64,000 nucleotides of DNA from Mycobacterium sp. (GTDB taxonomy: Bacteria > Actinomycetota > Actinomycetes > Mycobacteriales > Mycobacteriaceae), in the NCBI GenBank assembly GCA_023264735.1, contig JAHFVD010000040.1:1-64000 (forward strand), in the 5' to 3' direction. Of this stretch, positions 1-9,671 are shown piece by piece. The translations under genes were made by a program, and so were the position numbers. Positions within the stretch are counted from its first letter, which is position 1, and each line of letters begins with the position of its first letter. A model generated the notes under the pieces. The model did no database searches, was not told the origin of the DNA, and saw nothing but the letters and a program-made list of their open reading frames with translations.

Positions 1-1093
1 CCGGTTCCGGCTCTGCCTCGGGCTCGGCTTCAGCCTCGGGCTCCGGCTCGGCTTCAGCCTCGGCCTCGGGTTCCTCGACGTCGCCGACAGCGGCGGCGTC
101 TTCGGGGTCATGTTCGGCGGCCACGCTCACGGCGGCGGCAATACCACCGCCGGTAGCGACGGCCACCAAATCCTCGGCCATCTTCTCGGCAGGCGATTCC
201 TCATCGGGCCCAGAGCCGTCGGTCTGCTTACCGCCCAGCGTGGCGGGATCCTCGCGACCCTTGGGCGCAAGGAGGATGTACACAATCGCGCCGATGAACA
301 CGAACACCGACGTGAACGAGTTCACCCGAATGCCCGCGATATGACTGGCGGTGTCGTCGCGCAACAACTCCACCCAGAACCGGCCGACGCAGTACGCCGC
401 CACATACGTCGCGAACAAGCGACCGTGACCGATCTTGAACCGTCGGTCGAGCCAGATCAGGAAGAAGAACACCGCGAGGTTCCACAACAGCTCGTAGAGG
501 AACGTCGGCTGCACCACGTAGGCAACCTGCCCCGTCGACACCCCGTCGAGGGAATGCACATCGACCATTCCGGACGAGTCGCGCCGGTAGAAGATCTCCA
601 GCCCCCACGGCAACGTCGTCTCGCGGCCGTACAGCTCCTGGTTGAAGTAGTTGCCGAGCCGGCCGATCGCCTGCGCCAGAATGATGCCCGGCGCGATGGC
701 GTCACCGAACGCCGGCAGCGGAATCCCCCTGCGCCGGCAGGCGATCCAGGCACCGACACCACCAAGCGCAACCGCGCCCCAGATACCGAGGCCGCCGTCC
801 CAGATTCGCAGCGCCGCGCCGATACCGGCACCGCCCTCGGCGAAATACGTTCTCCAGTCGGTCATCAGGTGGTAGAGCCGGCCACCGATCAGACCGAACG
901 GCACCGCCCACAACGCGATGTCGTAGATAACCCCACGCTCACCGCCACGCGCCACCCACCGGCGGTCGCCGATGACCAGCGCGGCGATGATGCCCGCGAT
1001 GATGCACAGCGCGTAGGCCCGAATCGGGACCGGGCCCAAATGCCACACACCTTGCGGCGGACTCGGGAAATAGGCCAAGACGGTTGTCGTCAC
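1..1093 (-). CDS. lgt: Prolipoprotein diacylglyceryl transferase Lgt (partial, runs off left edge)
   Basis: Lgt moves diacylglycerol from phosphatidylglycerol onto the lipobox cysteine of prolipoproteins in the cytoplasmic membrane, the first step of lipoprotein maturation. The frame opens at a GTG overlapping the trpA stop (GTGA), and no stop is reached in the window. Several hydrophobic segments and the family signature GRLGNYFNQE (residues 144-153) are visible. After the last membrane segment, around residue 290, a long hydrophilic tail follows that ends here in an Ala/Glu/Pro-rich repeat of EAEPEPEAEA type. Such tails occur in mycobacterial Lgt, but their role is unknown. It is the distal gene of the trp cluster, probably by translational coupling rather than pathway relation. 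Confidence 0.96.
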   Translation of the reverse strand, partial: MTTTVLAYFPSPPQGVWHLGPVPIRAYALCIIAGIIAALVIGDRRWVARGGERGVIYDIALWAVPFGLIGGRLYHLMTDWRTYFAEGGAGIGAALRIWDGGLGIWGAVALGGVGAWIACRRRGIPLPAFGDAIAPGIILAQAIGRLGNYFNQELYGRETTLPWGLEIFYRRDSSGMVDVHSLDGVSTGQVAYVVQPTFLYELLWNLAVFFFLIWLDRRFKIGHGRLFATYVAAYCVGRFWVELLRDDTASHIAGIRVNSFTSVFVFIGAIVYILLAPKGREDPATLGGKQTDGSGPDEESPAEKMAEDLVAVATGGGIAAAVSVAAEHDPEDAAAVGDVEEPEAEAEAEPEPEAEAEPEAEPEP

Positions 1094-1902
1094 GAGGCAG
1101 GCACCTTCTGTCGCACACCCACAGCAAGCTCTTCGGTCAGCGCCCGCACCGCCGCCAACCCGTCGGTCAGGGCCGACACTAACGCCGAACCCACGATCAC
1201 GCCGTCCGCGAACGCCGCGATCTCGGCGGCCTGCTCACGCGAGCGCACACCAAGCCCGACCCCCACCGGGATGTCCGAGATCTCCTTGACCCGCCCCACG
1301 AGTTCCGGCGCCGCACTGGACACCACGTCGCGCGCGCCCGTCACACCCATGGTCGACGCCGCGTAGACGAACCCGCGCGAGGCTTGCACCGTCTTGGCCA
1401 ACCGTTCCGGGGTCGACGACGGCGCCACCAGGAAGATCCGGTCCAAGTCGTGGGTTTCGGAGGCGGCCAGCCATTCGTCGGCCTCATCGGGAATGAGGTC
1501 CGGGGTGACCATGCCCAGTCCCCCGGCCGCCGCGAGATCACGCGACCAGGCGTCAATCCCGTAGTGCAGCACAAGATTCCAGTACGTCATGACGACGGCG
1601 TTGCCGCCCGCGGCACTGATGGTCTCCACCGCACGCAGGGTGTCGCGAACGCGAACACCGCCCTGCAGCGCGGCCTCCGTCGCGGTCGCGATCACCGGGC
1701 CGTCCATGCCGGGATCGGAATACGGAACACCGACTTCGATGATGTCGCAACCGGATTCAACCAGCGCGACCATCGCGTCGATCGACACGTCGACGGCGGG
1801 ATAGCCGGTCGGCAGATAACCGATCAGGGCGGCCCGGCCCTCGTTGTGGCATGCCGCAAAAATCGAACCCAGCCGTCCCGACTGGCTGTGCTGAACTGTC
1901 AT
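1090..1902 (-). CDS. trpA: Tryptophan synthase alpha chain
   Basis: TrpA cleaves indole-3-glycerol phosphate to indole and glyceraldehyde-3-phosphate and passes indole to TrpB in the cytosolic alpha2-beta2 complex. The 270-residue product is a TIM barrel. The catalytic acid pair is visible as Glu56 in [12 protein letters not shown] and Asp67 in MDGP. A longer frame exists upstream, but the ATG chosen overlaps the trpB stop (ATGA), the coupling expected for the two subunits, and gives the usual family length. Downstream it overlaps lgt by 4 bases. Confidence 0.97.
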   Translation of the reverse strand: MTVQHSQSGRLGSIFAACHNEGRAALIGYLPTGYPAVDVSIDAMVALVESGCDIIEVGVPYSDPGMDGPVIATATEAALQGGVRVRDTLRAVETISAAGGNAVVMTYWNLVLHYGIDAWSRDLAAAGGLGMVTPDLIPDEADEWLAASETHDLDRIFLVAPSSTPERLAKTVQASRGFVYAASTMGVTGARDVVSSAAPELVGRVKEISDIPVGVGLGVRSREQAAEIAAFADGVIVGSALVSALTDGLAAVRALTEELAVGVRQKVPAS

Positions 1903-3170
1903 GAGGCTCCCGGGCCGGACTTGTCCAACAGCCCGAACCACTTGGCCGCCGTCTCGACGTCCTTGTCACCGCGGCCGGACAGGTTGACCAGGATAACCGC
2001 ACCGGGGCCCAGCTCGGCTGCCAGCTTCACGGCCCCGGCCACAGCGTGTGCCGATTCGATGGCCGGGATGATGCCCTCGAGACGGCACAGCAGCCGGAAC
2101 GCGTCCATGGCCTCGGTATCGGTGATCGGCCGATACTCCGTGCGCCCGAGCTCCTTGAGGAAAGCATGCTCGGGGCCTACTCCCGGATAGTCCAGCCCGG
2201 CCGAGATCGAGTGCGATTCGATCGTCTGGCCATCCTCATCCTGCAACAGATACGAGTACGAACCCTGAAACGCTCCTGGCGTTCCACCCGCGAAAGTCGC
2301 TGCGTGCCTACCGGTTTCGACCCCATCGCCAGCCGCTTCGAAGCCAACCAGACGCACAGCGGCGTCTTCGATAAACGGGTGGAAGATGCCGATCGCATTG
2401 GAGCCGCCACCCACGCAAGCGGCCACCACATCAGGCAACCGCCCGGCCTGGGCCAACATCTGTACACGCGCCTCGAGCCCGATGATCCGCTGGAAGTCGC
2501 GCACCATCGTCGGGAACGGGTGCGGCCCGGCAGCGGTCCCGAAGCAGTAGTAGGTGTTGTCGGCGTTGGTGACCCAGTCGCGGAACGCGTCGTTGATGGC
2601 GTCCTTCAGGGTCTTGGACCCGGACTCCACCGACACCACCTCGGCGCCCAGCAGCCGCATCCGCGCCACATTCAGCGCTTGGCGCGCGGTGTCCACCGCA
2701 CCCATGTAGATCACGCACTCCAGACCAAGCAGCGCGCACACCGTCGCGGTCGCCACACCATGCTGGCCGGCACCGGTCTCGGCGATCACCCGGGTCTTGC
2801 CCATCTGCTTGGCCAGCAGCGCCTGACCCAGCACGTTGTTGATCTTGTGCGATCCGGTGTGGTTCAGGTCTTCGCGTTTGAGGAACACCCGCACCCCACC
2901 GAGGTGCTCGCCGAGCCGGACCGCCTCGTAGAGCGGTGACGGGCGCCCGGCGTAGTGGGTCTGCAGGTTGTCGAGCCGATCCAGGAACTCCTGGTCGGTG
3001 CGCGCCTTTTCGTAGGCGGCCGTCACCTCTTCGATGACTGCCATCAGCGCCTCGGGGACATACCGGCCGCCGAAGACTCCGAAGTGCCCGCGGGCGTCGG
3101 GATCATGCGCCGTCGGCTCGGCGACAGCCGCACTCATGCGCGGCACGTTCGGGGTGGAGGTGTCAGCCAC
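1899..3170 (-). CDS. trpB: Tryptophan synthase beta chain
   Basis: TrpB is the PLP enzyme that condenses indole with L-serine to make tryptophan. The 423-residue product has the PLP lysine in HTGSHKINN (Lys109) and the glycine-rich phosphate-binding loop [10 protein letters not shown]. The start is a GTG four bases from the trpC stop. An in-frame ATG 11 codons later (MSAAVAEPT) is possible, but the longer N-terminus matches what is known of mycobacterial TrpB. It ends with an ATGA overlap into trpA. Confidence 0.97.
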   Translation of the reverse strand: MADTSTPNVPRMSAAVAEPTAHDPDARGHFGVFGGRYVPEALMAVIEEVTAAYEKARTDQEFLDRLDNLQTHYAGRPSPLYEAVRLGEHLGGVRVFLKREDLNHTGSHKINNVLGQALLAKQMGKTRVIAETGAGQHGVATATVCALLGLECVIYMGAVDTARQALNVARMRLLGAEVVSVESGSKTLKDAINDAFRDWVTNADNTYYCFGTAAGPHPFPTMVRDFQRIIGLEARVQMLAQAGRLPDVVAACVGGGSNAIGIFHPFIEDAAVRLVGFEAAGDGVETGRHAATFAGGTPGAFQGSYSYLLQDEDGQTIESHSISAGLDYPGVGPEHAFLKELGRTEYRPITDTEAMDAFRLLCRLEGIIPAIESAHAVAGAVKLAAELGPGAVILVNLSGRGDKDVETAAKWFGLLDKSGPGAS

Positions 3171-3173
3171 GAC

Positions 3174-3992
3174 TCAGCGAGCGGGTTTCGGGCAGGAGGG
3201 GTGAGCTCCGGCGGTCACCAGATCGGCGACGGCGCTGCGTGGATCGCCACTGGTCACCAGACCTTCACCGACCAGCACGGCGTCCGCCCCGGCGCCGGCG
3301 TACGCCAGCAGGTCGCCGGTTCCGCGAATGCCCGATTCGGCGACCCGGATCGTGTCGGACGGCAGCCCCGGTGCGATCCGCGCGAAGCAGTCCCGGTCGA
3401 CCTCCAGCGTCTTGAGGTTGCGCGCGTTCACACCGATCACCTTGGCGCCTGCCTGCAGCGCCCGGTCGGCCTCTTCCTCGGTGTGCACTTCGACCAGCGC
3501 GGTCATCCCCAGCGACTCGGTGCGCTCCAGCAGCGACTCCAGGGCCGGCTGCTCGAGGGCCGCGACGATCAGCAGGAGCATGTCCGCGCCGTGCGCCCTG
3601 GCTTCGTGGATCTGGTAGGGCCGGATGATAAAGTCCTTGCGCAGCACCGGAATTCGGACAGCGGCACGCACCGCATCCAAGTCAGCCAGCGAGCCGTTGA
3701 AGCGACGCTCCTCGGTCAGCACGCTGATCACCCGGGCTCCGCCGCTCTCGTAGGCGCGGGCCAACTCGGCGGGATCGGCGATATTGGCGAGTTCGCCACG
3801 GGAAGGGCTGGCGCGCTTCACTTCGGCGATGACGGCGATGCCCGGTGCGCGCAGCGCGGCCAGTACGTTCAGTGGCGCAGGAGCAGCCTCGGCGGCCGCC
3901 TTGACCTCGGCCAGCGGAACGATCGCCTCACGGGCGGCAACGTCTTCGCGTACTCCCTCGATGATGGAGTCGAGCACGGTTGCCGAACTCAT
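3174..3992 (-). CDS. trpC: Indole-3-glycerol phosphate synthase
   Basis: TrpC closes the indole ring, converting CdRP to indole-3-glycerol phosphate with loss of CO2 and water. The product is 272 residues with barrel motifs [10 protein letters not shown] (Lys59) and VLRKDFI (Lys119), which supply the catalytic lysines. The ATG selected is preceded by AGAAGGGA about 9 bases upstream. The frame stays open further upstream but lacks family similarity there. About 78 bases separate it from the upstream membrane gene; that gap holds no recognisable gene. Confidence 0.97.
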   Translation of the reverse strand: MSSATVLDSIIEGVREDVAAREAIVPLAEVKAAAEAAPAPLNVLAALRAPGIAVIAEVKRASPSRGELANIADPAELARAYESGGARVISVLTEERRFNGSLADLDAVRAAVRIPVLRKDFIIRPYQIHEARAHGADMLLLIVAALEQPALESLLERTESLGMTALVEVHTEEEADRALQAGAKVIGVNARNLKTLEVDRDCFARIAPGLPSDTIRVAESGIRGTGDLLAYAGAGADAVLVGEGLVTSGDPRSAVADLVTAGAHPSCPKPAR

Positions 3993-4070
3993 GCGAACCG
4001 AATCCCTTCTAGCGCCCTGACGATCTCGCTCATGTCCTTGGAAGGGTAGTCGTAGTACGGCGCGCATTCG

Positions 4071-4670
4071 TCACCGACCCTCGGTGTCGGGGCGTCCTTC
4101 GGTGGGATCGACGCCCTCGTCAAGGGCATCCCACATGCCCCGCTCCGAGATGGCCGGGTCGGCGTCCTCGCTGCGCGCGGCGCTGCGGCGGGCCGCGGGC
4201 GCGGCATATTTGGCTGTGGCGCCCCGCCCCGAGCCCGCCGAGCGCATCAGCAGCACGGCGGCGACCAGCGCACACACCGCCGCGGCGACGGTCAGTCCGG
4301 CACCAACGTAGTGCCTGCTGCTGGCCACCAGCGACGCGACCGGGAGCTGGGCCAGGTCGGCGGCCCGCGGGCCGACGTCCGGCGTGACGATCAGACTGAC
4401 GCCGAGGTACCCCAGCAGCAGCGTGACCACGGCGATCAGCACCGCGACCGCCCGCAGGCCCCAGCCCCGCACGGCCAACCCGGCCACCGCCGCCGCGAGC
4501 AGCAGCACAGCCAGCGGCAGCAGCGCGTTGGACCAGCTGGCACCGGTCAGGTCGATGGTCTTGGGCTGACCAAGGCCGTCGAACGACGTCACCGAGACCC
4601 ACACCAGCCGCGAGCCCGCCCACAGCAACAGCGCGGAGCCGACCAGCAGCAGCTGCCCGATGCGAATCAT
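4071..4670 (-). CDS. Trp biosynthesis-associated membrane protein (Rv1610 type)
   Basis: A 199-residue integral membrane protein of the family annotated as Trp biosynthesis-associated (TIGR02234 type), found between trpE and trpC in actinobacteria. Four hydrophobic segments are visible (around residues 4-25, 48-65, 72-95 and 122-142), followed by a charged cytoplasmic tail. Its start overlaps the trpE stop (ATGA), so it is translationally coupled to trpE. The biochemical role is not established; a part in tryptophan or precursor handling is inferred from context alone. Confidence 0.88.
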   Translation of the reverse strand: MIRIGQLLLVGSALLLWAGSRLVWVSVTSFDGLGQPKTIDLTGASWSNALLPLAVLLLAAAVAGLAVRGWGLRAVAVLIAVVTLLLGYLGVSLIVTPDVGPRAADLAQLPVASLVASSRHYVGAGLTVAAAVCALVAAVLLMRSAGSGRGATAKYAAPAARRSAARSEDADPAISERGMWDALDEGVDPTEGRPDTEGR

Positions 4671-6187
4671 GGGGCGCCGAGGGTTTCCGCGGCCGCGATC
4701 GCGCTGAGCACCGCCTTGGCCTTGTTGGTCGCCTCGGTGTACTCGTAGGGACCGTTGGAGTCGGCCACCACCCCACCGCCTGCCTGCACGTAGGCGGTGC
4801 CCTTGCTCATCAGGGCGGTGCGGATCGCGATCGCGAAGTCGGCGTTGCCTGCGAAGTCCAGATAGCCGACGACGCCGCCGTAGAGGCCACGGCGGGTCTT
4901 CTCCACCTCTTCGATGAGTTCCATCGCGCGCACCTTCGGCGCACCGGTCAGCGTGCCGGCCGGGAAGCATGCCGTGACGGCGTCCAGCGCGGTGCGGCCG
5001 TCGGCCAGCAGTCCGGTGACTGTCGACACCAGATGCATGACGTGGCTGTAGCGCTCGATGTGGCTGTAGTCCTCGACCCGCACGGTGCCCGGAACGCAGA
5101 CCCGCCCCAGGTCGTTGCGGCCGAGGTCGACCAGCATCAGATGCTCGGCGCGTTCCTTCTCGTCGGCCAGCAGCTCCTTCTCCAGCAGCTGGTCTTCCTC
5201 TTCGGTCTGACCGCGCCACCGGGTTCCGGCGATCGGATGGGTTGTGGCCCAGCCGTCCTTGACCGTCACCAACGCCTCAGGACTGGAGCCGACGATCGAA
5301 AACGCCGTTCCCCCAGCCTCATCCGGGATGTGCAGCAGATACATATAGGGGCTGGGGTTGGTGACCCGCAGCATCCGGTAGACGTCGATCGGGTCGACGG
5401 CGGTGTCCACCTCGAAGCGCTGAGACGGCACCACCTGAAAGGCCTCACCGGCCTCGATCTCCTTGACCAGCCGCTCGACGATCGCGCTGTACTCCTCGGG
5501 AGTGCGCTGCGAGCGGGGCTGGGGCTGGGGCCGGGAGAACGTCGCCACGCTCGACGACAGCGGCTGGCCCAGCGCCTCGGTCATCACGTCGAGGCGGGCG
5601 ACGGCGTCGTCATAGGCCCAGTCGACGCGTTCGTCGGTGCCGTTCCAGTTCACCGCGTTGGCGATCAGGGTGATGGTGCCCTCATGATGGTCGACGGCGG
5701 CCAGATCGGTGGCCAGCAGCAGCAGCATGTCGGGCAGGCCGAGGTCGTCGGCGGCCAGCTGCGGCAGCCGCTCCAGGCGCCGGACGAAGTCGTAGGCGAA
5801 GAAACCGACCATGCCACCCGACAGCGGCGGCATTCCGGCGAGCGGGCCCGTGGACAGCAGTGCCATCGTCTGGTGCAGCGCCGCCAGCGGGTCGCCGCCG
5901 GTCGGGGCGTCCTGTGGGGTGGCGCCCAGCCAGACCGCTTCCCCGTCGCGGACGGTCAGCGCCGACGGCGCGCCCGCCCCGATGAACGACCAGCGCGACC
6001 ACGAGCGCCCGTTCTCGGCGGATTCGAGCAGGAAGGTTCCGGGCCGGTTGGCAGCCAATTTCCGGTACGCCGACAACGGCGTCTCGCTGTCCGCGAGCAC
6101 CTTGCGGGTCACCGGCACCACGCGGTGTTCGGCAGCGAGCGCACGGAACTCCTCGCGTGTGGTGGTGGCGGCGAGGTTGGATTGCAC
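4667..6187 (-). CDS. trpE: Anthranilate synthase component I
   Basis: TrpE converts chorismate to anthranilate using ammonia from the glutaminase subunit and is the feedback-regulated entry to tryptophan synthesis. The 506-residue protein carries the LLES motif (residues 53-56), which forms part of the tryptophan inhibitor site, and chorismate-binding motifs [12 protein letters not shown] and [18 protein letters not shown]. The start is a GTG preceded by GGGAGG about 10 bases upstream. It is the first gene of the minus-strand operon and is divergent from bcpB across 53 bases. I saw no leader peptide or attenuator. trpD is not in this cluster. Confidence 0.97.
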   Translation of the reverse strand: MQSNLAATTTREEFRALAAEHRVVPVTRKVLADSETPLSAYRKLAANRPGTFLLESAENGRSWSRWSFIGAGAPSALTVRDGEAVWLGATPQDAPTGGDPLAALHQTMALLSTGPLAGMPPLSGGMVGFFAYDFVRRLERLPQLAADDLGLPDMLLLLATDLAAVDHHEGTITLIANAVNWNGTDERVDWAYDDAVARLDVMTEALGQPLSSSVATFSRPQPQPRSQRTPEEYSAIVERLVKEIEAGEAFQVVPSQRFEVDTAVDPIDVYRMLRVTNPSPYMYLLHIPDEAGGTAFSIVGSSPEALVTVKDGWATTHPIAGTRWRGQTEEEDQLLEKELLADEKERAEHLMLVDLGRNDLGRVCVPGTVRVEDYSHIERYSHVMHLVSTVTGLLADGRTALDAVTACFPAGTLTGAPKVRAMELIEEVEKTRRGLYGGVVGYLDFAGNADFAIAIRTALMSKGTAYVQAGGGVVADSNGPYEYTEATNKAKAVLSAIAAAETLGAP

Positions 6188-6240
6188 GGATACATCCTCC
6201 CAGACCCGCTGGCCTGGTTTGACCGGCGTAGCCTCACCCC

Positions 6241-6705
6241 ATGAAACGTGGAGACCGGGTTGCGGACTTCGAACTGCCGGATCAGACCGGCACCGTGCGC
6301 TCGTTGACGAGCCTGCTGGCCGACGGGCCGATCGTCCTGTTCTTCTACCCCGCCGCGATGACCCCCGGCTGCACCAAGGAAGCCTGTCATTTCCGCGACC
6401 TGGGCTCCGAGTTTGCCGCGCTGGGTGCCAGCCGCGTGGGCATCAGCACCGACGCGGTCGAGAAGCAGGCCCGGTTCGCCGACTCGCAGAATTTCGACTA
6501 CCCGCTGCTGTCCGACTCCGACGGTGCGATCGCCACGGCCTTCGGCGTCAAGCGCGGGCTGCTGGGCAAGCTCATCCCGGTCAAGCGCACGACGTTCGTG
6601 ATCGACACCGACCGCACCGTGCTGGAGGTCATTTCCAGCGAGGTCAACATGGACGCCCACGCTGATAAGGCACTCGAGGTGCTGCGGTCGCGCAAGCAGG
6701 CCTGA
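6241..6705 (+). CDS. bcpB: Peroxiredoxin BcpB (bacterioferritin comigratory protein family)
   Basis: A 154-residue thiol peroxidase of the AhpC/TSA Bcp/PrxQ class that reduces hydrogen peroxide and organic hydroperoxides. The peroxidatic Cys44 sits in TPGCTKEAC, with the resolving Cys49 five residues later, the spacing typical of atypical 2-Cys PrxQ enzymes. It is divergent from trpE, as in other mycobacteria. No strong ribosome site precedes the ATG; a TAGCCT element 6 bases upstream would fit a leaderless start. Its stop overlaps the ATG of a degraded SRPBCC gene (TGATG). Confidence 0.94.
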   Translation: MKRGDRVADFELPDQTGTVRSLTSLLADGPIVLFFYPAAMTPGCTKEACHFRDLGSEFAALGASRVGISTDAVEKQARFADSQNFDYPLLSDSDGAIATAFGVKRGLLGKLIPVKRTTFVIDTDRTVLEVISSEVNMDAHADKALEVLRSRKQA

Positions 6706-6797
6706 TGGTGCACATCCATGTCGAACGCACCATCGCGGCTCCGCCGAGCGAGGTGTTCGCGTGGCGGGCCGACCCGGCCGCACGTGGTCCGCGGTAG
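6705..6797 (+). pseudogene. N-terminal remnant of an SRPBCC (polyketide cyclase/START-like) gene
   Basis: Translation from an ATG overlapping the bcpB stop gives a 30-residue peptide, [18 protein letters not shown] and on. This looks like the first beta strand and helix of an SRPBCC protein (pattern xVxRTIxAPPxxVFxWxADPA). It then hits TAG. About 60 bases later the ABC gene begins, so the remaining 100 or more codons of the family are gone. No other frame clearly continues the fold. Inference: an internal deletion destroyed a gene that was translationally coupled to bcpB. Confidence 0.6.
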
Positions 6798-6855
6798 CCG
6801 GTGGCCGGTTAGCCGAGATGCTCAGCTCGCGGGTGCTCGAGACGTAGCGGAATCT

Positions 6856-7653
6856 GTGCACCCAGTACTACAGCTGTCGGACGTGACCTTCCGCCGCAAC
6901 GGCAAGCAGATCATCGACGGCATCTCGCTGACGGTTCAGGCCGGCGAACACTGGGCGCTGTTGGGGCCCAACGGCGCAGGCAAGAGCACACTGCTCGGGT
7001 TCTGCGCCGCGGTGACGTTTCCGACCACGGGCGCGGTGCACATCCTCGGCAGTCAAATGGGACGCACGGACCTGGCCGCACTGCGCCGGTCGATCGGACA
7101 CGTGAATCCCCGCCACCGGCTGCAGTATTCGCTGACCGTGCGCGAGGTGGTGCTCACCGGCATCACCGCAACGATCGACCTCCCGATGCGCTGGACGCCG
7201 AGCCCGGCCGAGAGTGAGCGGGCCGACGCGATGATCGCCGCGGTAGGTATGACCCGCAAGGCCGACGACGTGTGGCCGACGCTGTCACAGGGCGAGCGGG
7301 GCCGGGCTCTCATTGCGCGGGCACTGGTTTCGGAACCCGATCTGCTTCTCCTCGACGAGCCGACGACGGGGCTGGATGTCGCGGCGCGCGAGCAACTGCT
7401 CGAGACCATCGACACCCTGGACCGGACGCACCCCGATGTCGCCTCGATCCTGGTGACCCATCACCTCGAAGAGTTGCCGACGACCACGACGCACGCCTTG
7501 CTGATCGCCGACGGCCGGACCGTAGCGAGCGGGCCTGCGCGAGAGGCGATTTCGACGGACAATGTCACGACGGCGTTCGCCCACCCGATCGTCGTCGGCT
7601 ACGACGAGGGCCGCTGGACCGCACGGGCCAAGGCGACCGCCATCGACGTCTAA
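6856..7653 (+). CDS. ABC transporter ATP-binding protein (lone ATPase)
   Basis: A 265-residue ABC ATPase. Walker A GPNGAGKST is at residues 37-45, signature LSQGERGRA follows, then Walker B LLLLDEPTTGLD and the switch histidine in VTHH. No permease or substrate-binding gene lies next to it, so the transported substrate cannot be inferred; the compact single domain resembles metal or molybdate-type ATPases. The open frame extends 46 codons further upstream through the SRPBCC remnant, but similarity starts at the GTG chosen. That start lacks a convincing ribosome site. The 3' end overlaps the convergent TetR gene by 4 bases. Confidence 0.85.
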   Translation: MHPVLQLSDVTFRRNGKQIIDGISLTVQAGEHWALLGPNGAGKSTLLGFCAAVTFPTTGAVHILGSQMGRTDLAALRRSIGHVNPRHRLQYSLTVREVVLTGITATIDLPMRWTPSPAESERADAMIAAVGMTRKADDVWPTLSQGERGRALIARALVSEPDLLLLDEPTTGLDVAAREQLLETIDTLDRTHPDVASILVTHHLEELPTTTTHALLIADGRTVASGPAREAISTDNVTTAFAHPIVVGYDEGRWTARAKATAIDV

Positions 7654-8270
7654 TACCTCGACAGCGATTTCATCTGTGGGTAGAGGACCGCTGGACCGAG
7701 CCATCGGGCGACGAAGCGACGTAGTTCGTTTCTGTCCTGTGAGGGTCGCCGGGGATCGGTCAGAAGGGATTGCACGGTGCGCGCCGTCATTTCGCAAAGA
7801 TCGCGGAGCGCGGCGGCGTCGAAACCATGCACATTCCAGTCCACATCGAAGCGCTGAAAGACGGACAAGCAGAAGGTGATCGCTGTGTCGGATGTCAGCG
7901 AGGTGACGGCTTCGCCCTCGTGCCGCAGGGTCAACACATTGTCCAGTTGCGGATCGCCGACAAGGTTCTCGATGCCGAACGACACGCTCTCGACGACGGC
8001 TGACACCGGGTCCGTGAGTCCGCTGACGTGTGCTACGACCTGGTCGATGAATCCGTCGACGGCACGCATCGAGCTGGCGATGAGCAGCGCATCGGCATTC
8101 GGGAAGTAGCGGTACACCGTCTGGCGGGTGATGCCGAGCCGCCGGGCAACATCCGCCAGTCGTATCGCCGCTCCGTGTTCGGCCACCACTTCGTCCACCG
8201 CATCGAGGATTCGGGCAATCGCCTCCTCATCCGAGGCGGGCGTCACCCCAGCCCAGCCACGACTACGCAT
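7650..8270 (-). CDS. TetR family transcriptional regulator (P450-linked)
   Basis: A 206-residue TetR protein with the N-terminal helix-turn-helix at about residues 36-60 (RLADVARRLGITRQTVYRYFPNA) and a divergent ligand-binding C-terminal domain. It lies directly downstream of, and overlaps by 8 bases, the cytochrome P450 gene, so the two are probably one transcript. A perfect 12-bp-arm palindrome in the P450 promoter is the likely operator, making this an autoregulating local repressor. The ligand is unknown, perhaps the P450 substrate. Confidence 0.9.
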   Translation of the reverse strand: MRSRGWAGVTPASDEEAIARILDAVDEVVAEHGAAIRLADVARRLGITRQTVYRYFPNADALLIASSMRAVDGFIDQVVAHVSGLTDPVSAVVESVSFGIENLVGDPQLDNVLTLRHEGEAVTSLTSDTAITFCLSVFQRFDVDWNVHGFDAAALRDLCEMTARTVQSLLTDPRRPSQDRNELRRFVARWLGPAVLYPQMKSLSRY

Positions 8271-9516
8271 CGATCGCCACCAGTCTTTCGCTGGTGAATT
8301 CGATGGGAAGGGTTGTCGGACCGGTCATCCCGAGCACCGACTTCCACGGGGCCGGACCCGCGCGGTGGACCGCGGGTAGTCGGCGAGTGAGGACGATGAG
8401 TGCTTCGGCCAATTCCCGGCGGGCGAGGTTGGCGCCGAGACAGTAGTGCGCACCCCCGCCAAAAGTGAGGATCGCTGGTACATCCTTCCGTGCGATGTCG
8501 AAGCGGTCGGCATCGCCATAGATCGCTGGATCGCGGTTGGCTGCAAAGGTGTTGGCGAAGACGAAGGTCCCTGCCGGGAACAGGTAGCCACCGAATTCGG
8601 CATCCTCGACGGCGGCTCGCGGCACGATGCATGCTGCGGGCGAGTGCCGCATGCTCTCCTCGACCGCGGGCATCGCCAGTTCTGGATGGTCGCGTAGCTT
8701 CGCCCATTGATCCGGGTGCTCGCAGAGTACCTGCACCGACGCCGCCAATTGGTTGCGCGTTGTGTCCGTTCCCGCCATCAAGAACCCGGCGGCCAGCCCG
8801 CGGAGTTCGTCGAGATTCAGCCGGTCACCGTCGCTTTCCGCGCGGATGAGCTCCGACAGCAGGTCGTCGGTCAGGTTGTTTCGGCGGGCGGCGACCATGT
8901 CGTCGACGTAGGCGTCGAGCTCGCCCCATGCCCGCATGATCGCGGACTCATCGAAGTTGGCGTCGGGCTGGAAGTTGAAGGCCTTGAAGATCTCCTCGGT
9001 CCAATCCGCGAACAGCTGCCAATCCTCGCGGGGCGCACCGAGCAGCGCACAGATGATCGGCGTCGGGTAAGGGCGCGCGATGTCGGTCACGACGTCGCAG
9101 CGTCCGGCGTCCATTACCCGGTCGATCAGCCCGTTCACCACCTCGTGGATCGTGTCGGCGAGTCGGGAGGTCGCGCGCGGTGTGAACGCCTTGGCGACCA
9201 GCTTGCGCAACCGAACGTGCGGTGGGCCGTCCAACCCCAGCAGGCTGCTTGCCAGCTTGTCGAACAGCGGGCCGGACGTGATGCCCTGCGCCGCCAACGT
9301 GATACCGGGTGGCAGTCGGAACCTGTTGTTGCGCAGCAATTCCCGAGCCAGCTCGTAGGACAGGATCTCGGGTCCGAGGGGACCGATGGCGATGGGTGCG
9401 CGCGATTGCGCGGCACGAAGGTCGTCGAGGATGTCCTGCGGTGTAGCGGTGAGGTCGTAACTGAACGTGGGCAAGTCAGCGTCGAAGACATTGGGTGCGG
9501 TGCTGTTCACGGTCAT
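8263..9516 (-). CDS. Cytochrome P450
   Basis: A 417-residue soluble bacterial P450 monooxygenase. The I-helix oxygen-activating motif is AGTDTTR, the ExxR motif is ESMR, and the haem ligand Cys359 lies in FGGGAHYCLGANLAR. The ATG is preceded by CTGAGG 5 bases upstream; a longer frame (15 extra codons) begins inside the operator and is rejected. No ferredoxin or reductase gene is adjacent, so redox partners must come from elsewhere. The TetR gene downstream and the operator upstream suggest substrate induction. The substrate cannot be told from sequence. Confidence 0.93.
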   Translation of the reverse strand: MTVNSTAPNVFDADLPTFSYDLTATPQDILDDLRAAQSRAPIAIGPLGPEILSYELARELLRNNRFRLPPGITLAAQGITSGPLFDKLASSLLGLDGPPHVRLRKLVAKAFTPRATSRLADTIHEVVNGLIDRVMDAGRCDVVTDIARPYPTPIICALLGAPREDWQLFADWTEEIFKAFNFQPDANFDESAIMRAWGELDAYVDDMVAARRNNLTDDLLSELIRAESDGDRLNLDELRGLAAGFLMAGTDTTRNQLAASVQVLCEHPDQWAKLRDHPELAMPAVEESMRHSPAACIVPRAAVEDAEFGGYLFPAGTFVFANTFAANRDPAIYGDADRFDIARKDVPAILTFGGGAHYCLGANLARRELAEALIVLTRRLPAVHRAGPAPWKSVLGMTGPTTLPIEFTSERLVAIDA

Positions 9517-9548
9517 CGATGCCTCAGCTTCCCTTGGCGCCCGAAAGC

Positions 9549-9576
9549 ACACTACGGACATATTTGTCCGTAGTGT
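9549..9576. promoter_or_regulatory. TetR operator palindrome of the P450-tetR operon
   Basis: A perfect inverted repeat with 12-bp arms ACACTACGGACA and TGTCCGTAGTGT separated by TATT. It lies 33-60 bases before the P450 start and overlaps the -10 element, so a bound dimer would block RNA polymerase. Size and symmetry are typical of TetR-family sites. Confidence 0.85.
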
Positions 9577-9601
9577 ATGACCATTGCGGGATCGACGTCA
9601 A
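9572..9601 (-). promoter_or_regulatory. Promoter of the P450-tetR operon
   Basis: On the minus strand TTGACG (-35) and TACACT (-10) are separated by 18 bases, a near-consensus SigA arrangement. The predicted transcription start falls inside the operator palindrome, leaving a leader of about 50 bases before the P450 ATG. Confidence 0.7.
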
Positions 9602-9671
9602 TGAATGCCCGAAAAGCGCTGACGATTCGACTGTAATCGCTGCACTAGGTCATACGTATTGGTGACAAATG

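Noticed and set aside
110..1366. Long plus-strand ORF opposite lgt and trpA
   Set aside because: Arg/Pro/His-rich translation without family features; it is the high-GC shadow of the minus-strand genes.
3989..4033. 14-codon mini-ORF before trpC with ATGA coupling, as a possible trp leader peptide
   Set aside because: It contains no tryptophan codon and no attenuator hairpins are apparent.
9517..9561. Upstream extension of the P450 (start within the operator)
   Set aside because: It would place the start codon inside the operator and upstream of the good ribosome site; family similarity begins at the later ATG.
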